Assembly: GCF_019218635.1 (NCBI RefSeq)
Contig: NZ_JAHUZB010000002.1
Location: forward strand, 558,001-622,000
Reading direction: 5' to 3'
DNA: 64,000 nt
Origin: Enterococcus alishanensis
Lineage (GTDB): Bacteria > Bacillota > Bacilli > Lactobacillales > Enterococcaceae
Positions 39,015 to 48,274 of the stretch are shown piece after piece. Numbering within the stretch: the stretch's first letter is position 1; each line of letters opens with the position of its first letter. The notes below the pieces were generated by a model that was not told the origin of the DNA, did not search any database, and saw only the letters and a list, made by a program, of their open reading frames with translations. The translations under genes and the position numbers were made by a program.

Positions 39015-39702
39015 CTGCCAACACCTCCTGAATCCAAGCGATTTCTGTTTCTAATCGGTGAATTTTTTGATCTGTTGCCTGTCCCTGTTTTAAATTAGTT
39101 AAGATGCTTTTGCTTTTTTCTAATTTATGATTCCATTTTTGAATAAAAATTGGATTTTTTTCTTCTATTAAAAGAGGACCGAAAAATAAATCTTTATCAG
39201 AATAGCTAACAGCATTCCCTTTTTCAGCAACGATGATTTCATAAGTTTTATGGTTTTCTCTGATAATTGCTTCATCAATTATTTCATACTTGTTTTCAAC
39301 TAACCAAGTTCTTAATTGTCGTTCAGCCACATTGGGTTGCAAAATAAGTCGTTCATCACCTGATAAAACATCTTTACCAGACTGCAAAATATCACGAATC
39401 AATACGCCACCCATGCCGCAAATTGTTACTGCTGATATATTATCAGATTCTTTGACGGCTGCTAATCCATCAGCTAAACGTACAATGATTTTTTCTTCTA
39501 AATTATTTTCTGCAACTTGTTTTTTAGCTGCTTCAAAAGGGCCTGGCACGACTTCCCCAGCAATTGCAAAATTTATTTTATTCTGTAAAGTCAAAGCGAC
39601 AGGCAAATACGCATGATCTGATCCAATATCTGCTAATCGTGCATCCTTTGGAACATATTCAGCAACCTTTTGTAAGCGCTTCGATAATTGGTTTACCTTC
39701 AT
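39001..39702 (-). CDS. trmK: tRNA (adenine-22-N1)-methyltransferase
   Basis: A 233-residue SAM-dependent methyltransferase that modifies A22 of certain tRNAs. It shows the SAM site ADIGSDHAYLPVAL (about residues 23-36) and the motif AVTICGMGGVLIRDIL, followed by LILQPNVAERQLRTWL, typical of TrmK. Its C-terminus is a helical, lysine-rich stretch. It is translated just before nif3, whose start lies inside it. Upstream is the dnaI terminator. Confidence 0.93.
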   Translation of the reverse strand: MKVNQLSKRLQKVAEYVPKDARLADIGSDHAYLPVALTLQNKINFAIAGEVVPGPFEAAKKQVAENNLEEKIIVRLADGLAAVKESDNISAVTICGMGGVLIRDILQSGKDVLSGDERLILQPNVAERQLRTWLVENKYEIIDEAIIRENHKTYEIIVAEKGNAVSYSDKDLFFGPLLIEEKNPIFIQKWNHKLEKSKSILTNLKQGQATDQKIHRLETEIAWIQEVLADESN

Positions 39703-39737
39703 TTATTCACTTCCTAAATTTAATTATAACACTACAC

Positions 39738-39789
39738 AAAAAAACAGCCCCAAAAAAAGCAATTAAAAAAGCTAATTTTAACGGGGCAT
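39738..39789 (-). terminator. Intrinsic terminator of dnaI
   Basis: On the minus strand TGCCCCGTT and a distal GGGGCTG close a long hairpin with an inner ATTAGC/GCAATT-like arm, and TTTTTTTG follows. Confidence 0.75.
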
Positions 39790-39818
39790 TTTGTTTTTTC
39801 TTAGAATATTCTCTTCAT

Positions 39819-40745
39819 TTATCCATTTCGACGGTTATTTCCAATAACCATTATCTCTCGACTCAAGTAACGAATTCGTTCCATAATTCTTTTTGCTTTT
39901 AATGGCTCTTGATCTCCACGTTGTGTGACACTCAAATGTGTTTCTAATTCGTTCATATTGAAATTAGAAGAAAAGAAGGTCGGCAGTTGTTCTTGCATTC
40001 GATATTGTAAAATCACACCTAAAATATCATCTCGAATCCATGCACTCATAGAATCTGCACCAATATCATCAATCATTAAGATTGGGGCCTTTTTTACTGA
40101 ATCTAGTTTGTCGCCGACACTATCACTGGAGATGGCTTGTTTCATTTCTCCGGCAAAGGAAGGAAAATGCAACAAAGTAGTTTCAAAACCTTGAACCGCT
40201 AATTCATGAGCAATTGCGCCAAGCAAATAAGTTTTTCCAACACCAAATGTACCTACTAAAAACAAGGCTTTGTGAAAATTTTTTGGATTTTCAACATATC
40301 CATTGATAAAATCTAAGGCCGCTTCGAGGGCCTCGCTTCGGCCAGCTGTAACTTCAAAATTACGAATCGAAGCTTCTCGAATATCTTTTGGCATATCTAA
40401 AGAATTAACCCGATTGCGGATTTCTGCTTCCTTTTGAATCCGAACTAATTCATCTGTTGGAACATAAGTGACATCAATGAAATGGAAATTTAAATTTAAG
40501 CGTGGTTCATAACCTGGTGCAATCATTGTAGGATCATTAGTTAGAAATTTCTTTTTTTCTTGCACGAATTCGTAAAGTTTTGCAAAAGATTTTTCAATAT
40601 CTGCTTGCGTTAGTTTTTGTTTATGGGTTTCAATAAATGCTCTTACATCAGGATCCTGTAAAACTTCTTGCATCATTTCTTGATAACGACCAGCTACCCC
40701 ACGGCTTCTAATAATTTGTGTCAGTTCTTTTCCTACATCTTCCAT
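39819..40745 (-). CDS. dnaI: Primosomal protein DnaI (helicase loader)
   Basis: A 308-residue AAA+ protein that loads the replicative helicase. Walker A is GTFGVGKTYL (about 165-174), Walker B LMIDDIGAD (about 223-231). The N-terminal helical region (1-120) is the helicase-binding part. I see no cysteine anywhere in the protein, so the zinc site described for the N-terminal domain of Bacillus subtilis DnaI is missing. Its start shares one base with the dnaB stop, so the two are coupled. Confidence 0.94.
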   Translation of the reverse strand: MEDVGKELTQIIRSRGVAGRYQEMMQEVLQDPDVRAFIETHKQKLTQADIEKSFAKLYEFVQEKKKFLTNDPTMIAPGYEPRLNLNFHFIDVTYVPTDELVRIQKEAEIRNRVNSLDMPKDIREASIRNFEVTAGRSEALEAALDFINGYVENPKNFHKALFLVGTFGVGKTYLLGAIAHELAVQGFETTLLHFPSFAGEMKQAISSDSVGDKLDSVKKAPILMIDDIGADSMSAWIRDDILGVILQYRMQEQLPTFFSSNFNMNELETHLSVTQRGDQEPLKAKRIMERIRYLSREIMVIGNNRRNG

Positions 40746-42043
40746 TAATTATCACCCTCTTTATTTAAAAATTGTGCTAATTTTCGATTTAATTCAGCCG
40801 TCTTCTCCTCACTTAAGGAACTTTCAACTGGCGGTTGCTTAATATGCTCCGGTAATGCCTCTGTCCGTGTTTGGAAATTTTTCCGTTGTGAAAAGTTATT
40901 AGAAGTTTTTTTCTTAACAAACTTTTGATTATTATTTTTCAAACGGGAGATGGCCTTTTCAGGGGTATCAATGCCTTGAGCTGACCAGTCCTGAGCAATT
41001 TTAGTAATATAATTTTCATTTAAATAGCTTTGTTTTTGGACGACTAGCGCATAATTAATTAAAATATTAACTACGCCAGAAGTCAATTTTTGTTGGGTCA
41101 GCATTTTTTCAATTAATTTTAATTCATTATTTTGCGTACTGACCCCTTTTTGTTTTTTGATTGCCTTAAAATACTGAACCGGTGGAAATTTTTTACTTTC
41201 CTCCAACAATCTTGCTTCACCTTTTGTAAAAGACTCAGGCTTTACTTTTACTGGTTTTTCTTCTGAGGGCTTATCTTGTTTACCTAACAATTGTCTTAAA
41301 TAGTTTAAATCTAGATGTTGCGTTTCACCGACTGAAGCTTTACCGACAAAATCGGCCATTTCAATCTCGTTAACTGCATACATAATATGCAAGCTTTCAA
41401 TCGCTTTTTTTGTTTGATCATTCAAGTGAATTTTAAATTTTTGAATCAAGTGGTTAAATGTTTCCCAATCAAATCCTTTATCCAAGGTCTCTTCTACAAA
41501 CATATCTTGCGTTTGCTTTAATACTTCAGCATTTGCTTCAAAGTTAGATTCTTGAATATTATAGATTTCTCGAAAGGTTTTCGCAATATTTTTTAAACCC
41601 TTTTTATTAAAATTGGCGGGTTTAAAGCGATCAACCAATCTTTGATAGCGGCGTTCACCTATTTTGTTAAGTAATAAATAACTCATAATTGGATCTTGAA
41701 AAAAAGTTTCTGGTTTCATGGGGGTATGCAATTGATAAACTAACTGTAAGCCTAATTCAGTATCTTTTTTTTCAAAACTTTCCAATAAACCTAAGCCTTC
41801 TAATTTTTCACGAGCTTTAATCATGTTTGGTAAACCTAGATCAATTGCTGACAACAAATCAGTGTGCATTATTTCCTGACTTTTTCCAGTTAAAGTAATA
41901 TCAGCATTTAAATTCAAATAGAGAGCCAGTGCTTGACTACCAATGATTGGTTGATAAAGATATAGTAATGCTTGTTGATTACTTTGATCTAATTGTGGCA
42001 CCCCATAAACTGTATAAAAAGTTGTGGGTTTGATTTCTTCCAC
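40745..42043 (-). CDS. dnaB: Replication initiation and membrane attachment protein DnaB (Firmicutes type)
   Basis: A 432-residue primosome component of the Firmicutes type (not the helicase). It works with DnaD and DnaI at the origin and at restart forks. The sequence has the expected low-complexity lysine-rich linker near 270-300 and the late helical domain with LINYALVVQKQSYLNENYITKIAQDW, a DnaB_2/DnaD-like signature. Its neighbours, dnaI downstream and nrdR upstream, match the usual gene order. Confidence 0.92.
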   Translation of the reverse strand: MEEIKPTTFYTVYGVPQLDQSNQQALLYLYQPIIGSQALALYLNLNADITLTGKSQEIMHTDLLSAIDLGLPNMIKAREKLEGLGLLESFEKKDTELGLQLVYQLHTPMKPETFFQDPIMSYLLLNKIGERRYQRLVDRFKPANFNKKGLKNIAKTFREIYNIQESNFEANAEVLKQTQDMFVEETLDKGFDWETFNHLIQKFKIHLNDQTKKAIESLHIMYAVNEIEMADFVGKASVGETQHLDLNYLRQLLGKQDKPSEEKPVKVKPESFTKGEARLLEESKKFPPVQYFKAIKKQKGVSTQNNELKLIEKMLTQQKLTSGVVNILINYALVVQKQSYLNENYITKIAQDWSAQGIDTPEKAISRLKNNNQKFVKKKTSNNFSQRKNFQTRTEALPEHIKQPPVESSLSEEKTAELNRKLAQFLNKEGDN

Positions 42044-42054
42044 TTAAATTTCTC

Positions 42055-42531
42055 CTATTCTTCTGGCTTAGAAGATTTCGCTTTATCGACAATTTCTTGT
42101 AATTCTCGCAAAAAGACTGACATGTCTTTAAACTGACGATAAACACTGGCAAAACGAATATAAGCGATTTCGTCTACTTCCATTAAATCTTCCATCACAA
42201 AATCACCAATCAAACTCGTTGAAACTTCATTTTCTCCCATGCTTCGGACACGATTTTCTACGTGATCGACGATTTGTTCCATTTGTTCCATCGCCACTGG
42301 TCTTTTCTCGGCTGAACGGATTAAACCGCGTAAAATTTTATCTCGACTAAATTCCTCACGATCACCATTACGCTTCACAACTAATAGCGGTGCGGCTTCA
42401 ATTCTTTCAAAAGTGGTGAAACGAAACCCACAATTTTCACACTCTCGGCGACGACGAATGGCACGATTGTCATCTGTTTGACGGCTATCTATCACACGTG
42501 AACTATTATGATTACATCTTGGACAACGCAT
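42055..42531 (-). CDS. nrdR: Transcriptional repressor NrdR
   Basis: A 158-residue regulator of ribonucleotide reductase genes. The N-terminal zinc ribbon shows CPRC and CENC (residues 3-6 and 31-34), followed by an ATP-cone domain (about 49-139) starting [20 protein letters not shown]. It senses dATP and binds NrdR boxes upstream of nrd genes, none of which are in this window. It lies 11 bases before dnaB in the direction of transcription. Confidence 0.97.
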   Translation of the reverse strand: MRCPRCNHNSSRVIDSRQTDDNRAIRRRRECENCGFRFTTFERIEAAPLLVVKRNGDREEFSRDKILRGLIRSAEKRPVAMEQMEQIVDHVENRVRSMGENEVSTSLIGDFVMEDLMEVDEIAYIRFASVYRQFKDMSVFLRELQEIVDKAKSSKPEE

Positions 42532-42621
42532 TTACTCACCTCTTATTTTATCTGAAGATTTAACTAAAGTTTACCATAACAAAATTATGAAAAAAAGCGT
42601 TTAAAGATCTAATAATACGCA

Positions 42622-43221
42622 TTAACTGATAAAGTTTTGTTTTTTTAACCAATCTTCAACTTGCTGTTTCGTTTCTTCTATCGTACCACGATTGTCAAAT
42701 ACGATATCTGCTTTTTGTTTTTTTTCATCAATTGACCATTGGCTGTTGATTCGATTAAAGGCTTCATTTTCGGTATAGTTATTTCTTTTCATCAAACGTT
42801 CCAACTGAATTCTAGGACTAACATAAACTACAGCAACCGCGTCCAATTCTTTTTCATAGTGAGCTTCATAAAGTAAAGGAATATCTGCAATAACTAAAGG
42901 GGATTTCTTCTTTAGCTCTTCAATTTGACGTAAAATTTCTTTTCTAATAAATGGTTTGATGGTTTCATTTAATTTTAGCCTTTCATCTGGCTGACTAAAA
43001 ACTAAATCACCTAATTTTTTTCGATCCAAACCACCTTCAGCTAATAAAATATCTTCACCAAATTTTTCGACAACTGCCGCTAATCCCTCGGTACCAGGCT
43101 CCACTACTTCTCTAGCCACTACGTCACCATCAACAACAGGAATTTGATGATTCTTAAATACATTTACGACTGTTGATTTTCCAGTAGCAATACTACCAGT
43201 CACACCTAATACAAAACTCAT
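42622..43221 (-). CDS. coaE: Dephospho-CoA kinase
   Basis: A 199-residue P-loop kinase for the last step of coenzyme A synthesis. The P-loop GSIATGKST begins at residue 9; DGDVVAREVVEPG and IADIPLLYEAHYEKELD follow the family pattern. The start MSFVLGVTG overlaps the mutM stop by four bases (ATGA) and has AGGTGAAG upstream; an ATG 12 codons earlier lies inside mutM and is rejected. Confidence 0.95.
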   Translation of the reverse strand: MSFVLGVTGSIATGKSTVVNVFKNHQIPVVDGDVVAREVVEPGTEGLAAVVEKFGEDILLAEGGLDRKKLGDLVFSQPDERLKLNETIKPFIRKEILRQIEELKKKSPLVIADIPLLYEAHYEKELDAVAVVYVSPRIQLERLMKRNNYTENEAFNRINSQWSIDEKKQKADIVFDNRGTIEETKQQVEDWLKKQNFIS

Positions 43222-44057
43222 ATCTTCACCTGCTTTAATTTTTGACAATGGGGACAAAGATGTGTGCCTCTTTGAGCGACTTTAATTTTAATAATCGGTG
43301 TTTGACACCTTTTGCAAGGCAGTCCGGTTTGGCCATATACATTCAACTTTTGTTGGAAATGACCTGCTTCCCCTAAAGCATTCAAATAGGTACGAATAGT
43401 TGTTCCACCAGCTTTTTTTGCTTCTGAGATAACAGTAATAATTGCCTGATGCAGTTTCTTTGCGGCCTGCTTTGAAATTGATTTTGCTGGCTGCATAGGA
43501 TGGATTTTGGCTAACCATAATACTTCATCAACATAAATATTGCCTAAACCAGCAACAACTTTTTGATTGAGCAATAATGGCTTAATCATGGTGGTTGATT
43601 TTTGTAATTTTTGATAGAAAGGCGCGAAGGCAAATTCTTCAGTTGTTGGTTCTGGACCTAATTGAAGGATTCCTTTATAGTTTTCACCTTGTCCTTTCGG
43701 TAGTAAAGCCATTCGTCCAAATTTTCTTACATCGTGATAAATTAATTCAGAACCATCAGTGAAAATAAAACGCACGTGACTATGTTTATCCAAAACAGTC
43801 TCTTCAGGAAAATATTCATACTTTCCTTCCATTCTTAAATGAGAGACCATATCAAAATCATCAAATTCAAAAATTAAATATTTTCCACGTCTTTTAACAT
43901 CTTGGATTGTTTCACCAATTAATTCGATTGCAAATTGTTCAACTTCTGGTGATTCAATAATTCTAGGCCATAAAACTTCTACTTTTTGAATTGTTTTATT
44001 TTTTACTAATGCTTCCAAACCAATTCTGACGGTCTCAACTTCCGGTAGTTCTGGCAT
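43218..44057 (-). CDS. mutM: Formamidopyrimidine-DNA glycosylase
   Basis: A 279-residue DNA repair enzyme that removes oxidised purines such as 8-oxoguanine and nicks the DNA. The mature N-terminus PELPEVETV carries the catalytic Pro and Glu. The beta-clamp lysine lies in RRGKYLIFEFDD, KVVAGLGNIYVDEVLW is the helix-two-turn-helix, and CKRCQTP with CPHCQ form the C-terminal zinc finger. It is the first gene after its own promoter and heads mutM-coaE-nrdR-dnaB-dnaI. Confidence 0.97.
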   Translation of the reverse strand: MPELPEVETVRIGLEALVKNKTIQKVEVLWPRIIESPEVEQFAIELIGETIQDVKRRGKYLIFEFDDFDMVSHLRMEGKYEYFPEETVLDKHSHVRFIFTDGSELIYHDVRKFGRMALLPKGQGENYKGILQLGPEPTTEEFAFAPFYQKLQKSTTMIKPLLLNQKVVAGLGNIYVDEVLWLAKIHPMQPAKSISKQAAKKLHQAIITVISEAKKAGGTTIRTYLNALGEAGHFQQKLNVYGQTGLPCKRCQTPIIKIKVAQRGTHLCPHCQKLKQVKI

Positions 44058-44186
44058 TTCAACACTTCCTAGTTAAAAAAGACTGCGACAACAATCTGAA
44101 CAGTTTTTAAACATCTGAATCAAAATCAGTAAAGCTACTAAAGATTGTCATTCTTTGAAAATGACTTATTAGATCGCAAAACCAAC

Positions 44187-44214
44187 ACTATAATGCTCGG
44201 ATTTCGTCTGTAAA
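44187..44214 (-). promoter_or_regulatory. Promoter of the mutM operon
   Basis: On the minus strand TTTACA (44214-44209) and TATAGT (44192-44187) are 16 bases apart. About 120 bases of leader follow, with a weak hairpin (ACTG/CAGT) and T-run near 44076-44105 that could also end the polA transcript. Confidence 0.65.
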
Positions 44215-44238
44215 ATTTATTGTCACAGTGTTTTTATT

Positions 44239-46881
44239 TTATTTTGCTTCGTACCAAGTTTTTCCCCAGCTACTATCTGTTAATAATGGGACATTTAATG
44301 ATACAGTATTTTCCATGACTTCTTTGACTAATTCATCTAGCGTTTCGACTTCATTTTCTGGTACTTCAAAAACCAATTCATCATGCACTTGCAATAACAT
44401 GGTTGCTTTTAGATCTGTTTTGGCTAATCGTTTAGACAGTTCAATCATTGCTAACTTAAGAATATCAGCGGCACTTCCTTGAATTGGAGTATTGATCGCT
44501 GTCCGCTCTGCGAATGAACGAATATTGAAATTTCTTGAGTTAATATCTGGTAAGTAACGGCGACGATTATAAAGTGTTTTTGCATAGCCTTGATCTTTTG
44601 CCTCTCGAACGCTTTCTTCCATATATCTTTTTACATCAGGATAGTTTTCGAAATAAGTGTCAATATATTCTTGTGCTGCTTTTCTAGTAATTCCCAAATT
44701 TTGTGACAAGCCATAATCAGAAATTCCATAAACAATCCCAAAGTTCACCGCTTTAGCGTTACGACGCATGTTTGGTGTTACATCTTCTTCTTTTACACCA
44801 AATACCCGCATTGCCGTACTTGTGTGAATATCCATGCCATCCTTAAATGCTTGAATCAAATGCTTGTCGCCAGAAATGTGAGCCAATACCCGCAATTCAA
44901 TTTGTGAATAATCTGAAGAATAAATCAGCCAATCTTTTTCCCGGGGAACAAAAGCTTGACGAATTTTACGACCTTCTTCTAAGCGAATCGGAATATTTTG
45001 TAAATTTGGATCAACTGAACTTAAGCGACCAGTTTGAGTCAAAGTCTGAATATAGCGAGTGTGAATCTTATTATCTGATTGAATCACCTTCAATAAGCCT
45101 TCAACATATGTGGATTGAATTTTAGCAATTTGACGATAGTTCAAAATATCGTCAACTATTGGTGCTTGTTCTCTCAATTGTTCTAAAACATCAACAGCGG
45201 TTGAATAACCGGTTTTTGTTTTTTTAATAACTGGTAACTGCATTTTTTCAAATAAGATCACACCTAATTGTTTTGGTGAATTGATATTGAAGGTTTCACC
45301 AGCTTCTTCATAGATTTTTTGCTCAATTTCTTGTAGTCTCTTTGAAAATTCGCCTCGCATATTTTGTAAAGTTTGGGCATTAACAGTGATCCCAGTAATC
45401 TCCATTTCGGCTAAAATCCGAGATAATGGCAATTCCATCTCATAAAATAAACGATCTTGTTGTTTTTCTTCCAATTCACTTTCAAGTTTTTGACTCAAAA
45501 ATTTAATGGCTTGAATTTTTCGTGCCAAATGATTAAAGAAAACTTCTTGATCTTCCGGCAAGCCTTTTTTGGCTCCTTTACCATAAATCTGTTCATCTGA
45601 TTGAATTTCAGTAAAACCATAATGTTGAGCCACACCAGCGATATCATTACTGTTATCATTTGTATCTAGCAGATAGGCTGCCAATAAAACATCAAAATTA
45701 ATACCTTCAGTTTTCGTGACAAAACGATTCAAAGCAACATATGTCCGCTTTGCATCGTAAACTTTTTTTCCATTTGCTGACTCTAACCAACTTTTAAATA
45801 CCGGTGATTCAAATAAATCCAAATGATTATTCGTAACGTAAATCTTATTTTGGTTGCTCCAAGACACGCCAACAACGTCAGCAGTATGATAATTATCTTG
45901 TAACATTTCTACATGGAGGCACGCATCTGGTCCAAATTGACTTTCATCAAAAGTATCCACCACATCATAATGGATATCTTCAAGTTCTACCGGATCTTCT
46001 TCAATATTTAGCTTACTTAAAAACTGTTTAAAATCCATCTCTTTGTAAAATTCGACTAGTCTTTCGATATCTTTGCCATGATAACTTAATTCATCTAACT
46101 CAATAGCTACTGGGGCTTTTTTATCAATAGTTGCTAGTTCTTTTGATAAGAAGGCTTGATCTTTATCATTAATCAGATTTTCCTTCATCTTGCTTTTTTT
46201 CATTTCATCAATGTTTTGATAGACACCTTCAACGCTGCCATATTCTTTAATTAATTTAATCGCCGTTTTTTCACCGACTTTTGTTACACCAGGATAATTA
46301 TCTGATGTATCGCCTGCTAATCCTTTTAAATCAATAATTTGATTTGGAGTCAAGCCATCATATTTTTCAGCAACATGGGCTGGTGTATATGATTCGATAT
46401 CACTGACTCCTTTTACTGTGATATCGACAGTAATTTTATCACTTGCTAACTGAGTTAAATCTCGGTCGCCTGTTAAAACCACTACTTCAAAATCATTTTG
46501 GCTACCTTGCTCAGCTAAAGTACCAATAATATCATCGGCTTCATAGTTATCAAGTTCATAATGTTTAACCCCTAAAGCTTCAATTAATTCTCTAATATAG
46601 GGCATTTGCTCACGAAACTCACCTGGTGTTTTCGAACGTCCACCTTTGTAGTCACTATACATTTCTGTTCTGAAGGTAGTTTTTCCGGCATCAAAGGCCA
46701 CTAAGACATGAGTAGGTTGAACACTTTTCATTACATTCTCAAACATATTATTGAAGGCATAGATTGCATTCGTATGTAAGCCATTTTTATTTTTAAATTT
46801 TTCAAGTGAATTGTGCATCGCAAAAAAAGCTCGAAATGCGACACTATTCCCATCTACTAATAATAATTTTTTTTCAGTCAT
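44239..46881 (-). CDS. polA: DNA polymerase I
   Basis: An 880-residue family A polymerase for gap filling and Okazaki fragment maturation. The N-terminal 5'-nuclease domain starts LLLVDGNSVAFRAFFA. The polymerase domain shows SSVDPNLQNIPIR, YSSDYSQIELRVLAHIS, KAVNFGIVYGISDYGLSQ and the metal site LLQVHDELVFEVP. In the middle 3'-exonuclease-like domain the DTE motif is replaced by HVE (in CLHVEMLQ), so proofreading is likely absent, as in Bacillus PolA. It precedes mutM in the direction of transcription. Confidence 0.97.
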   Translation of the reverse strand: MTEKKLLLVDGNSVAFRAFFAMHNSLEKFKNKNGLHTNAIYAFNNMFENVMKSVQPTHVLVAFDAGKTTFRTEMYSDYKGGRSKTPGEFREQMPYIRELIEALGVKHYELDNYEADDIIGTLAEQGSQNDFEVVVLTGDRDLTQLASDKITVDITVKGVSDIESYTPAHVAEKYDGLTPNQIIDLKGLAGDTSDNYPGVTKVGEKTAIKLIKEYGSVEGVYQNIDEMKKSKMKENLINDKDQAFLSKELATIDKKAPVAIELDELSYHGKDIERLVEFYKEMDFKQFLSKLNIEEDPVELEDIHYDVVDTFDESQFGPDACLHVEMLQDNYHTADVVGVSWSNQNKIYVTNNHLDLFESPVFKSWLESANGKKVYDAKRTYVALNRFVTKTEGINFDVLLAAYLLDTNDNSNDIAGVAQHYGFTEIQSDEQIYGKGAKKGLPEDQEVFFNHLARKIQAIKFLSQKLESELEEKQQDRLFYEMELPLSRILAEMEITGITVNAQTLQNMRGEFSKRLQEIEQKIYEEAGETFNINSPKQLGVILFEKMQLPVIKKTKTGYSTAVDVLEQLREQAPIVDDILNYRQIAKIQSTYVEGLLKVIQSDNKIHTRYIQTLTQTGRLSSVDPNLQNIPIRLEEGRKIRQAFVPREKDWLIYSSDYSQIELRVLAHISGDKHLIQAFKDGMDIHTSTAMRVFGVKEEDVTPNMRRNAKAVNFGIVYGISDYGLSQNLGITRKAAQEYIDTYFENYPDVKRYMEESVREAKDQGYAKTLYNRRRYLPDINSRNFNIRSFAERTAINTPIQGSAADILKLAMIELSKRLAKTDLKATMLLQVHDELVFEVPENEVETLDELVKEVMENTVSLNVPLLTDSSWGKTWYEAK

Positions 46882-46934
46882 AATTTCTCTCCTTTAACCT
46901 TCATTTTAACAAAGGCATCACCAATTTGAAAATG

Positions 46935-46971
46935 AAAAAAGACTTTGATAAACTTTCGCTCATCAAAGTCT
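46935..46971 (-). terminator. Intrinsic terminator of the BI-1 gene
   Basis: On the minus strand AGACTTTGAT pairs with ATCAAAGTCT around a GAGCGAAAGTTT loop and is followed by TTTTTTC. Confidence 0.92.
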
Positions 46972-46982
46972 CAATTTGATAA

Positions 46983-47666
46983 TTAGTTATTGTTTCCAAA
47001 AATTCTTAAGAACGCCAAGAACATATTAACAAAGTCTAAGTATAATTGTAATGCCAAGAATACCGCAACCCCATTTCCAGCTTGGCCATTCGTTCCAGCA
47101 TAAATTTTGCGGATGTTTTGATTGTCATAAGCTGTTAAACCGGACATGATGATAACCATTAAGATAGAAATCAATAATTCTACAGCTGAACTTTGTAAGA
47201 TAAAGACATTCAAGAACATCGCAATAATAATCCCAATTAAACTACTTAGTGCCGCACGACCAACACCTGACAAATCTCGTTTAGTGGTAACTCCTACAAC
47301 AGCCATCACCATAAACATCACCATCGTTGAAATAAATGCCTGTGTGACTGTTCCAATATCATAAATGGCTAAAGTAACTGCTAAAGTAATTCCATTTAAA
47401 ACAGAGTAAGCAATGAATCCTGAAATTGCGATCGTTGGATTTTTTTGAGCTTTTACCCCTAAAATAATGACTAAAGCAATTTCCAAAATCCAAAGACCAA
47501 TAAAACCTAATGGAAAATGTTGAATCAAATTAATTGCTTGCGCGCTCATTGGTCCTAATGTTAAGTAAGAAACAAAAGCGCTAATTCCAATTCCTAAGGC
47601 TAAAAATCCGTAAATCTTTGCAAAAAAACGATTTAAGCCAACTGCTTGTGTTTGTTGATTATTCAT
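46983..47666 (-). CDS. Bax inhibitor-1 (YbhL/TMBIM) family membrane protein
   Basis: A 227-residue membrane protein with seven hydrophobic segments, of the family of pH-sensitive calcium leak channels. Signatures are FLALGIGISAFVSYLTLGP at the N-terminus and SGLTAYDNQNIRKIYAG with the conserved aspartates near the C-terminus, followed by LQLYLDFVNMFLAFLRIFG. Its bacterial role is poorly known. It overlaps the MaoC-like gene by eight bases, so both are translated from one message. Confidence 0.92.
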   Translation of the reverse strand: MNNQQTQAVGLNRFFAKIYGFLALGIGISAFVSYLTLGPMSAQAINLIQHFPLGFIGLWILEIALVIILGVKAQKNPTIAISGFIAYSVLNGITLAVTLAIYDIGTVTQAFISTMVMFMVMAVVGVTTKRDLSGVGRAALSSLIGIIIAMFLNVFILQSSAVELLISILMVIIMSGLTAYDNQNIRKIYAGTNGQAGNGVAVFLALQLYLDFVNMFLAFLRIFGNNN

Positions 47667-48123
47667 TTATATCCTCTCCTAACTTGACAGTAGGTGGTTT
47701 CACCATCACCACAGCATCTAATATTCTTTTATCTTCGCTGTTGGTAGCTTCAACTGAGATTGTGACAACATCTTTCATTTTGTCGACTTTAATAACTTCA
47801 AACTCAAAAGTTAAGGTTTCATAATGATAAACTGGATCAATAAAATTAATTGAAAAATTCACTATATGTGAACCTGGACCTGGCAAATGCTTTGAAATCG
47901 CACTAGTAATCAATCCCATAATCATCACTGATGGCACAAGTGGTTTATCATATTCACTTGCTTTTGCATATTCATGTTGAATATATAATGGATTCGCATC
48001 ATTGGTTAATCCCAAATACAACAATAATTGATTGTCCTCAATCGATTCTGTTAAGGATAACGAGTCCCCTTCCTCAATTTCATCGATCATTTTCCCGACT
48101 TTTCGAGTTTTCATATTATACAA
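47659..48123 (-). CDS. MaoC-like hot-dog fold protein
   Basis: A 154-residue single hot-dog protein resembling R-specific enoyl-CoA hydratases. The hydratase motif usually reads D-x-N-P-[LIV]-H; here it is DANPLY, so the catalytic histidine is replaced by Tyr and activity is doubtful. The listed start is TTG, eight bases after GGAGGG; an ATG three codons later is too far from that site. Its neighbour is a BI-1 membrane protein, which gives no hint of pathway. It may act in fatty-acid metabolism, but this is inference. Confidence 0.75.
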   Translation of the reverse strand: MYNMKTRKVGKMIDEIEEGDSLSLTESIEDNQLLLYLGLTNDANPLYIQHEYAKASEYDKPLVPSVMIMGLITSAISKHLPGPGSHIVNFSINFIDPVYHYETLTFEFEVIKVDKMKDVVTISVEATNSEDKRILDAVVMVKPPTVKLGEDINE

Positions 48124-48232
48124 AGCTTTTTCCCTCCGTTGATTAATCTAAATATATTTTAGCGAAGTTCTTATTAAAAAACAAGCGAACTCTTTCACTA
48201 ACGACTGAATCAATTTAATTTAAATTTTTCCT

Positions 48233-48268
48233 TAATAAAAAATCAGCTACCCAAAAAGAATAGCTGAA
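48233..48268 (-). terminator. Intrinsic terminator of murC
   Basis: On the minus strand ATTTCAGCTA pairs with TAGCTGATTT around TTCTTTTTGGG and is followed by more T. Confidence 0.85.
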
Positions 48269-48274
48269 ATCATT

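Noticed and set aside
44239-46881. PolA as a proofreading enzyme
   Set aside because: The exonuclease DTE motif is not kept (HVE in its place), so I do not claim 3'-5' activity.
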